From the NCBI GenBank assembly GCA_029876055.1, contig CM056875.1:3435001-3499000 (forward strand): DNA of 64,000 bases, read 5' to 3'. The notes under the pieces are model-generated. The model did not search any database, was not told the DNA's origin, and saw only the letters and a program-made list of their open reading frames with translations. Of the stretch, positions 55,793-64,000 are shown piece by piece (within the stretch, counting starts at the first letter, position 1; every line of letters starts with the position of its first letter). This DNA comes from Madurella fahalii (Eukaryota; Ascomycota; Sordariomycetes; Sordariales). A program made the position numbers and the translations under genes.

Positions 55793-57161
55793 CTATGAGT
55801 CTAACCCAAACACCTTGACCGTATTCCCCCACGCTGCCTCGCACACTTCCTCCACGGACACCCCCTTGATGCCCGCCACGATCCTCGCAACCCGCTCGAT
55901 GGTGCAAGGCTCGTTGCGCCCCTTGACCATGGCTCCCTCCTCCCACTTCTCCTTCTTGACTACCTTGTACCGGTCTGGAACCTCGGACTCCTTTTTCTGA
56001 TTCTTCTTCCCCCGCTGTTGTTGTGGCTGCTGCTGCTGCTTCTCTGGCTCTCCCGGGGCCGCGGCCGCCTTAGCCGTAGTCTCAAACTCGACAAGGTACT
56101 TCCACCCCTCGTGGCTGGGCCTGACCTCGCACCAGGGCCCGTCCGTTTCGATCATCAGCCGCGAGAGCTCAATCTCCTTGACGACGGCACAGTTCTCAGC
56201 CGTCTTAAAGCTGCACCCGTTAACGCCAATGTACAACCCTAAGTCCATCAGCTCGCGCATCTCCTCGACTGTGCCCGTGAAGCTATGGACCACGCCTCCT
56301 TTCTCAAGACGCTCGAGGCGCTCGCCAAAGCCCTCTTTGAGGAGGCGTACAAAATCGGCGTGGGCGGCGCGCGAGTGGAGGAAGAGCGGTAATTGGGGTT
56401 GCAGGGAGGCAGCAAGGGCAAGCTGGACCGAGAAGGAGTGGAGCTGGACTTCCTTGGAAGCATAGTGCAGACGGTCGTAGTCGAGGCCGAACTCGCCAAA
56501 AGCGACAAGCTCGGGCGACGGGGATGAGCGGGCCTGAGCGATGAGTTCTGTTAGGTCAGCGATGATGCGCTCGCTCCTGGCGAGGTCGACGCCGTCGCCG
56601 TCGGCGATGGGCTTCGAGGGATCCGGGTCGCAGGCGGGTGTGTGTTCGGCCTCTTCCCCTTCGCTCTGACTTTCGTCATGGTGCTTGTGATGGGAAGGGC
56701 TGAAGATTGAACTGCTGCAGGGGTGGATGCCTGCTGTAGCGAAAACGGTGCCGGCTGATGTTTGTCATGGAGGCGATTAGCCCTTGAAACTTTGGCTGGG
56801 CTGGTCACGGGAAGGCCCGTCGGAAACCTACGGAACTCCTTGGCAAGTTTGAGGGCGTCTCTTGAGCTCTTAAAGGATGAGCCGGTAACGATGAGTTTTG
56901 TGCATCCGACCTCAACGGCCCTCCCCACCACCGCCTTCAGGTCGTCAGGATGTCTCGATTTGCCATGGTAGCGGCCCCTGAAGATGGGATCTGCCAAGTT
57001 GATGCCAATCTGACGGAACGAAATGAAATTAGGACCCTCTTCCTATGAGATAAAACGCTGACGGTACTTACATCAATGTATCTAGGAGTATAAGTCGTGA
57101 GTGCAGGCGCAGTCGACTGGGTTAATGCGCCGTTCGGTTGGTTTGAGTCGAGCTCGGCCAT
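55793..57161 (-). CDS. TatD-family metal-dependent deoxyribonuclease
   Basis: TatD/TATDN1-type nuclease, 3'-5' DNase or endonuclease with roles in DNA repair or apoptosis-like DNA degradation in yeast. Exons, in coding order, are 57161-57072, 57009-56832 and 56754-55793 (409 residues). After splicing the start reads YIDIGINLADPIFRG, with Asn in place of the first metal-binding His as in eukaryotic TatD. Later motifs are FPGTVFATAGIHP, GEFGLDYDR, LFLHSRAAH, VVHSFTG and ETDGPWCEVRPSH, so metal and catalytic residues are present. Two insertions are larger than in yeast: an acidic stretch after AGIHP and a Lys/Gln-rich stretch of about 50 residues near the end. It is divergent from RNR1 with 882 bases between start codons. 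Confidence 0.92.
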
Positions 57162-58043
57162 TTTTGCGGTTGCGAAGCGAGGCAAACTGCCCGCGATTGA
57201 TGGACTGCTAAGGTGAATCCGTGCGATTGAATGAAGGGGCCTCAGTCTCATAGTACAGCATCAAGATTCATGTATTTATAAACCCTCCTCTTAATATCCT
57301 AGAGTTGTGTGTGTGTCTGACAATCTTTGACTCACAGGTGTCCTCATAACCGTCCTCAGTGGCCCAGCCTTGGCTGTTGCGCAGCGACAGGGGCCTATTC
57401 CATTAACGACGAGAGCCTGTTCTCCACACATTGGACTCCTCATTACTTAAGCAGCGTCTTGGAAGCGCGGCACTTCAGCAGGATACGGTGCTGGAATGGA
57501 AGAGGAATGCGGGGTGCAGTCAAGAAAAGAAAAAAAAGAAAGAAAAAAAAGAAAAACACACATGCCCAAATATCTTAGTAGAGGGATCACAGAGTGTATC
57601 TCCAATCGCTCCACGGTCTCGTTGCTGCCTGAATTCGAAGAGTTGGGTTGTTGGGTTCACTGGCAGTTGGTTGATGGTGGGGCAATGGCTGCACCTTGGC
57701 CCGAGCTGTTTGTTTAATAGGCGGGGCTGCGGCGACGCGCCAAAATTCTGGCGGCACGCGTCAGACGCGGTCCACACCCCACGGCTTAAAAGAGTGCAGC
57801 AAGAGAGCATCGGGCTTGCTTCTTCTCCCTTCTGCATCCTCCACCACACAACAAAATATCACCAAGGAAACAAGGGACTGTCTGGCTGCAGCCCTTCCCC
57901 TTTCTGTCTCGGACCTGTAGACGAGAATCAACGTCGTATGCCGCAAGCGGATCAACCTCCTACCTTCGCTCGTTGAACATTTCCGCGAAGTCGGCTGTCC
58001 GATTTCTTTGTCTCACAGTCCCAGTCCAGCACCGCCCGACGCC
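57162..58043. other. Divergent promoter region (TatD / RNR1)
   Basis: Shared upstream region with no supported gene. A minus-strand TATAAATA at 57273-57280 lies 112 bases before the TatD ATG. A cluster of ACGCG cores lies at 57735-57769, and a purine-rich stretch at about 57518-57560. Confidence 0.55.
57735..57769. promoter_or_regulatory. Cluster of MCB/E2F-like elements upstream of RNR1
   Basis: Three ACGCG cores occur within 35 bases (57735, 57756, 57765). The middle one is a full MluI cell-cycle box ACGCGT (57756-57761). The first continues as GCGCCAAAA, whose complement TTTTGGCGC fits an E2F site. MBF (Mbp1/Swi6 or Res1/Cdc10) binds ACGCGT to drive ribonucleotide reductase in G1/S in yeasts. 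The cluster is about 275-310 bases upstream of the RNR1 start codon. Confidence 0.6.
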
Positions 58044-60999
58044 ATGTACGTCAAGAAGCGTGGTATGTATGCACCTGGTCGTGAGAACCATGACAGTCAA
58101 GACTAATACCGCTCAGACGGGCGCCAGGAGCGCGTCCAGTTTGACAAGATCACGGCACGCGTCTCGCGTCTGTGCTATGGCCTTGACATGGACCATGTCG
58201 ACCCCGTCGCCATTACCCAGAAGGTCATCTCTGGGGTCTATGGCGGCGTCACAACGGCTCAGCTCGATGATCTTGTAAGCACAACTCTCCGGCATTTGCC
58301 AGCCCCCCTTTAGACGCCTCGTTTTCATCGCAATGCACCAACTAACGTATCCGCTCTAAGGCCGCCGAGACTGCCGCTTACATGACAGTCACCCATCCCG
58401 ACTACGCCATCCTCGCAGCGCGTATTGCCGTCTCCAACCTTCACAAGCAGACAAAGAAGCAATGGTCCTCGGTCGTGAGCGACCTCTACCACTATGTCAA
58501 CCCCAAGAACGGGAAGCCTTCTCCCATGATTGCCCAAGAGACATATGAGTGTGTCATGCGGCACAAGGAAGAGCTTGACTCAGCCATTGTCTATGATCGA
58601 GACTTCAACTACCAGTACTTTGGTTTCAAGACGCTCGAGCGGTCGTATCTCCTGAAGCTCGATGGCAAGATTGTCGAGCGCCCACAGCACATGATCATGC
58701 GCGTTGCCGTCGGCATCTGGGGAGACAATGTCGAGCGCGTCATTGAGACATACAACCTCATGTCGAGCAAGTTCTTCACACACGCTTCGCCGACCCTCTT
58801 CAACGCCGGCACCCCGCAAGCCCAGCTCTCGTCCTGCTTCCTGGTCGACATGAAGGATGACAGCATCGAGGGCATCTACGACACGCTCAAGACCTGCGCC
58901 ATGATCTCTAAGATGGCCGGTGGTATTGGCTTGAACATCCACCGCATCCGCGCCACCGGCTCATACATTGCCGGCACGAACGGTACCTCCAACGGCATCA
59001 TTCCCATGTTGCGCGTCTTCAACAACACGGCTAGGTACGTTGACCAGGGCGGCAACAAGCGTCCTGGCGCCTTTGCCATCTATCTTGAACCTTGGCATGC
59101 CGATGTCTTCGAGTTCCTCGACCTCCGGAAGAACCACGGCAAGGAAGAGGTGCGTGCTCGCGACCTCTTCCTTGCGCTGTGGATTCCGGATCTCTTCATG
59201 AAACGTGTTGAGAAGAACGGAGAGTGGACTCTCATGTGTCCTAATGAGTGCCCCGGTCTTGCCGACTGCTATGGCGAAGAGTTCGAGGCCCTGTACGAAA
59301 AATACGAGAAGGAGGGCCGTGGTCGCAAGACGGTCAAGGCCCAGAAGCTGTGGTATGCCATCCTCGAGGCTCAGACCGAGACTGGCAACCCATTCATGCT
59401 CTACAAGGATCACTGCAACCGGAAGAGCAACCAGAAGAACCTGGGCACAATTCGCAGCTCCAACCTCTGCACTGAAATCGTCGAGTACTCTGCTCCCGAT
59501 GAGGTTGCTGTCTGTAACTTAGCTTCTCTGGCGCTTCCTCAGTTCGTGGATTACAACGAGGGCGTCTACGACTTCCAGAAGCTGCACGAGGTTACTCAGG
59601 TCGTCGTCCGCAATCTGAACAAGATCATTGACGTCAACCACTACCCGGTCAAGGAGGCTTACAACAGCAACATGCGCCACCGGCCCATCGGCGTTGGCGT
59701 TCAGGGTCTCGCGGATGCCTTCTTGGCCCTCCGCATGCCTTTCGAGTCTCCCGAGGCCCGTGAGCTGAACAAGCAGATCTTCGAAACCATCTATCACGCG
59801 GCGTTGACGGCTTCGTGCGATCTCGCCAAGGAGCAAGGTCCGTACGCGACGTACGAAGGGTCTCCTGTTTCCCAGGGCATCCTTCAATACGACATGTGGA
59901 ATGTCAAGCCGACCAGCCTGTGGGATTGGGACTCTCTGAAGGCCAAGATCAAGGAGCATGGTGTCCGGAACAGTTTGCTGCTCGCTCCTATGCCGACTGC
60001 CTCCACCTCGCAGATCTTGGGCAACAACGAGTGTTTCGAGCCTTACACGTCCAATATCTACCAACGACGTGTGCTTGCCGGCGAGTTCCAGGTTGTCAAC
60101 CCCTGGCTCCTGAAGGACCTCGTCGATATGGGTCTGTGGTCGGACAACATGAAGAACCGCATCATCGCTGAAGGCGGTTCGATTCAGAACATTCCCAACA
60201 TCCCTGCTGATATCAAGGCGCTCTACAAGACCGTTTGGGAGATTTCACAGCGTACCGTCGTTCAGATGGCGGCCGACCGTGGCGCGTTTATCGATCAGTC
60301 CCAATCGCTCAACATCCACATGCGTGAGCCGACCATGGGCAAGATCACTAGCATGCACTTCACAGGCTGGAAGTTGGGTCTCAAGACGGGCATGTACTAC
60401 CTCCGCACCCAGGCTGCAGCCCAGCCTATCCAGTTCACCGTCGATCAGGAGGCGCTTCGCGTCCAAGATACCAACGTCAGCAAGACGGCGTCGGGCTTGA
60501 AGAAGCGCGCCCCCCCAGCAGGCAGCTACATGTCGTCCCCCAGCGCGGTACCGCGGCCCATGGCGTTTGTGAATAAGGAGAACACGTCAAACAACGTCAG
60601 CAGTAACGGGATCCCGACCCCTAGCACCACCCCCCCACCAGTCAAGACGCCCGCGCTTGGTGAGGTGAAGTCCCGTCCTCTGGCCTCGCCGTCTAAGCCC
60701 CCGGCGTTCAAGGCAGATGTGGACGAGGGCGGTAGCCCCAAGACGCTGCCCACCGAGCCGACCGAGAAGCCCAAGCTGGAGCAGATTGGTTCGCCGGCGC
60801 TTGAAGCCAAGAAAGAGGGCCAGTCGGAGGACACAGAGGAGGACAGCAAGGAGCGGGAGCTCGATATTTATTCCGAGGCTGTGGTTGCTTGTAAGTCCTT
60901 GTTTTTCATTAGGCGGCACCCCGTATGAGCCAATCATGCTAACTCGGCTGTACAGGCAGCATTGAGAACCCAGAGGCCTGCGTTATGTGCAGCGGCTGA
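58044..60999 (+). CDS. rnr1: Ribonucleoside-diphosphate reductase large subunit
   Basis: Class Ia large (alpha) subunit; reduces NDPs to dNDPs with the Rnr2-type radical subunit; cytosolic. Exons 58044-58062, 58117-58274, 58361-60890 and 60956-60999 encode 916 residues. Exon 1 carries just MYVKKR plus one base. The ATP-cone lies at about 1-92. Active-site cysteines are C218 (SSCFLVDM) and C444 (EVAVCNLASL), with C429 and E431 in NLCTEI, close to yeast numbering. The C-terminal tail has the redox pair C911/C914 (EACVMCSG), encoded by a 44-nt last exon. Before it lies a Pro/Ser/Glu-rich linker of about 130 residues, longer than in yeast. It is probably cell-cycle regulated through the upstream MCB cluster. 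Confidence 0.98.
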
Positions 61000-63605
61000 T
61001 TCTCCCGACTATGCGCATACGGCGCTACGGAGTGCGATGACAGAGACGGGGTGATGGCTGAAATGACGGTATGGGATTAATATGGGCAGATTTTTGTTTT
61101 GTGTTTTCCTGGGATCATCGGTACATGTGGGCACCAGGGCATCGTGTTATATGCTGACAAGATGTCTGTCTGGTAACTAGTTATTCCTTGGGAGGAGTTG
61201 GATTAAGGGTTTGCTTTTCCATCCTCGATATCTCTGTTCGAGGTTATCCCCTGAATGTACCACCACGGCCGGTTTTGCGTGCCGCACTTGTCTACATATC
61301 TCGCTAGTTTTATCTATCCATACCCATTTTTACGATGTTGCTTCGTCTTGGTGGCTTGACCGTGGTGCAACTTGAAATCGGTGAAGCAAGCTCAATTGTG
61401 GCAACGGCAGAGGGCTTGTCTGAGTGCTTCGTGTGAATTACACAACAGAGCTGCCTGACGTCGTAGAATTACTCACCGACAGTTGTAGCCAAATGCATGA
61501 TTCGTACACCGCATTGGATGAGTAAAGACACCTTGTTGCCATCAACCCAGATCATCGCAGACCCATCCGTCGGAGTTTGTCTAGATGAGATAAAGACAGG
61601 ACTGCAAGCAGAGCCTTGTTGGCCCTTGTCACCGCCGTTCCCACGGGTTGGTTAACCCGCGTTCCGTGCGTGGTAGATCGCATCCATCCGTCACCGGCGT
61701 TCATGTGAATGGGTGCGGTCAGACACAGAGTGGCGCTGGAGGGAAGGCAGTGGGTGAAGCCCTCAGTATAGTAAAACAGGACAAATTGGTGTCTCACAAC
61801 AACCGGCTACCATGTCACACCAGGGCCGTTGTGCATAAGTGTGGTTTTTCGTCCGTAATCTCTACAGGCAGGTTTGATTCCTGCAAGGGGAATCACCAAA
61901 ATGACTCCTACGCGAGGCATGTCTCACCCGAGAGGAAGTATGGAAGAGAGCCAATGCAATAGACTTTCCGCCATCCCAATTTTCTCTCCCCTCCCGGTTT
62001 TTAGCGGCCCACGGTCCCCCCGGAAACTTATTGTTGTTACTGATGCTAACCCAAAATCTGATTCAGTGGGTCGGTGAAAGCTTTAAAACATTGACAAAGG
62101 CTTGTCATGATCTAAAGTTACCATGATCTCAGTGGCTTGCGGAAGCCGGAAACCACAAAGTGATGGTACGCTGACGTCGATGATCGCAGTTTGCCAAGCC
62201 GAGAGGAACAGGGGTTTGCTGCATGGGCCATCAAATGTGGGCCGGCGGCAAGCCCCGATCGACACCGGACCTCACCCCAACTCTCCAGCCTGGATAACAA
62301 ATAAAACCGAAAGAAAAGAAAGATAAAATAAAATAAATAAAACGATTGGAAAAATGGAAAATGGGAATGCCGCGAGAGGCGCCAACGAACGTGATGGATC
62401 TCAGCCTGTTTATGACAACATCAGCCATATCCTGCCCATACAACTGCGTTGTTGGTGAGGTACGCCACGACTGATACCAGTCCAACCTTGTTTTGTAGTT
62501 GTTGCTGCTAGATCCTATTAGCCAGCTGCTCTTAGATTGTGGCCAACAAGAGACGCCGTCCACAGGTACGCGCCAAGTCAACGACCATGTCGGCCAATGG
62601 AGAGCCGTCATGCTGTATTGGGCTCTGTTGAAGCTTGATTTCGGTGTCCGGGTCGTGTTGGAGCAGAGCACTGGAGCTTGTCTGCCTTGGCAGCGTTATC
62701 TCATGCAATGGCTAACGCCTCAGATGAAAATCCAGCAATCCGGCACTGCTGAGCCTAGGGGCCCTTGACAACGGCGGACATTTACATGGAATCTCTGCGT
62801 GGCTGCGATCCGACAGTGATATGCGGGAGAGAGTCCCAACCCCATCATGGCACCATCTGCTAGCGCAGAACAAGCAAGAATTGTTATCGCACCCTCTCAG
62901 ATTGGTACCTGTCCGCTGCGCGTATATCCCGAGTGGCTTGCAACTCGATGGAGGTGAGCTACCTCTGTCATCATGATTGAAGGAACCTGCAGCTAAAGGC
63001 AGTTATCCACCTTCCGAACGTTTCCATCCCAGGGCGCGGATGCTTGAAACCGCAGGGAAGCGTACACAGGTTATCCACAATGAGCAGGCCAGATAAACTG
63101 GCTTAATCTCGAGAGGTTGGTTGTGCAAGACCCCCGTGAGCTTTCCCGGTCGTACTTTCCGTTTCCGTTGAGAAACAAGTTAGACCCACTCCCCTTTGTT
63201 TTCATCGGAAGGGGAGATCGCCATCCCTCACACAAGCGACGCGTTGCTGTTTCCTCGTAATATAAGGCCTCGCACTGAACCGGGCTTTGCTTTCCTACAG
63301 CCCGGTTCGCCTTTCCCCGCTTTCCATTTTCTTCTCCTTCTCTTCCCCCTCCCACTCAGAGACGTCACACGAGTGCCAAGTTGAGAAGCCAGCGTGTGCA
63401 GTGTTTCAAACAAGATTCGTAATCTCTCCCAAACTTGAACACCTGGCACTCGCAAGAGCAGTATTTCTTCGTCGTCACCATCGAAGAATTTTATTTCAAC
63501 ACTTCCTCTCCCGGGACACTCTACATCGCGATTGCCTTTGGCAGGCTCGTTTATCACAAGACTTCCTGAACTTTGCGGAGGACGACTCTCACTATTTTAT
63601 TGACA
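61000..63605. other. 2.6-kb intergenic region before the CFEM gene
   Basis: No supported gene. It holds the RNR1 3' end, an A-rich stretch (about 62310-62345), and the promoter of the CFEM gene with an ATATAAGG element near 63260 and CT-rich leader sequence. A T-arm-like hairpin at 61868-61884 is not part of a complete tRNA. Confidence 0.5.
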
Positions 63606-63994
63606 ATGAAGGCGATCGCTACCGCCATCCTCACCCTCATCGGCGTTGCCCTTGTGGCCGCTACCGATTTCCCTCCCAATATGCCTGACTGCGGCGTAAG
63701 TGACAGTCTCTTTATCTTTTTGCCGCTTCTCCGCTCCATTACATTTTGGTCCATTCTCACATCACACCATGGCAGGAAATCTGCGGCAACAACATGCTCG
63801 CGCAGGCTGCCGAGCTCGGCTGCCAGGCTGGTGACATCGCCTGCCTCTGCCACAACGTCAACTTCGGGTACGGCATCCATGACTGCTCGGTCGAGGCCTG
63901 CGGCGACTTCTCGCAGGCCAATATCGTCATCAGCTGGGGCAATGCCATATGTGACAGCGTCGGCGTCCCCGCCAACATCGCCACGGCGACTGCT
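63606..63994 (+). CDS. Secreted CFEM-domain protein, 5' part
   Basis: CFEM proteins are cysteine-rich, secreted and often GPI-anchored; known roles include heme capture, cell-wall structure and host interaction. Exons 63606-63695 and 63776-63994 are visible. The last six bases of the window (GTATGT, 63995-64000) form an in-phase donor, so the gene continues to the right. The signal peptide is about residues 1-19 (MKAIATAILTLIGVALVAA). The CFEM domain follows with all eight cysteines in order: DC, IC, GC, AC, LC, DC, AC, IC, around ACLCHN. The first intron (63696-63775) is 80 nt. The Ser/Thr-rich tail and GPI signal expected for the family would lie beyond the edge. Confidence 0.9.
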
Positions 63995-64000
63995 GTATGT

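Noticed and set aside
61868..61884. tRNA T-arm-like hairpin
   Set aside because: The T-arm-like stem and loop exist, but no matching acceptor, D or anticodon stems are found at the right distance.

Overview
This window is nuclear DNA of a filamentous ascomycete, most likely a member of the Sordariales close to Chaetomiaceae or Neurospora. The evidence is GC-rich coding sequence, genes carrying one to four short introns (about 45-100 nt with GTRNGY-type donors), and sets of genes typical of Pezizomycotina: a Neurospora-type het-c, HET-domain and CFEM genes, a pyr-4-type OMP decarboxylase with an internal insertion, and a CYS-3/MetR-type bZIP. I saw no bacterial operons, CRISPR arrays, rRNA or convincing tRNA genes.

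Layout. Positions 1-855 hold the 3' end of an unidentified gene, possibly degenerate. Then come RVB1 (+), an HMG-box regulator (+), dynactin p150 (+), SRP19/SEC65 (-), phosphatidylinositol synthase (-), OMP decarboxylase (+), a Zn2Cys6 regulator (+), a BTB-like protein (-) and a mitochondrial PP2C of the Ptc6 type (+). Positions 27.8-38.6 kb form an accessory-looking segment: het-c (-), ceramide fatty-acid 2-hydroxylase (+), a broken HET-domain/repeat gene (+) and a chromodomain relic (-). Next are an RBM39/Rsd1-like splicing factor (+), a 3-kb gene-poor stretch leading into a conserved coiled-coil protein of unknown function (+), a second 2.9-kb gene-poor stretch, a small conserved unknown protein (+), a CYS-3-like bZIP with a long intron (-), the kinetochore protein CHL4/CENP-N (+), a TatD nuclease (-), the ribonucleotide reductase large subunit (+), and the start of a secreted CFEM protein (+) cut by the right edge.

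Most genes are single-copy housekeeping functions (chromatin remodelling, dynein transport, protein targeting, lipid and nucleotide synthesis, kinetochore, splicing) that share no operon-like logic. The most unusual items are the HET/repeat gene with two TAG codons and a frameshift, where one TAG also makes a usable splice acceptor, and the bZIP gene, whose 632-nt intron contains a palindrome fitting the CYS3 site plus an in-frame internal start codon. The window also contains two conserved proteins of unknown function. No entirely new system is demonstrated. Exon boundaries were placed by hand from splice signals and reading-frame continuity, with no transcript data.
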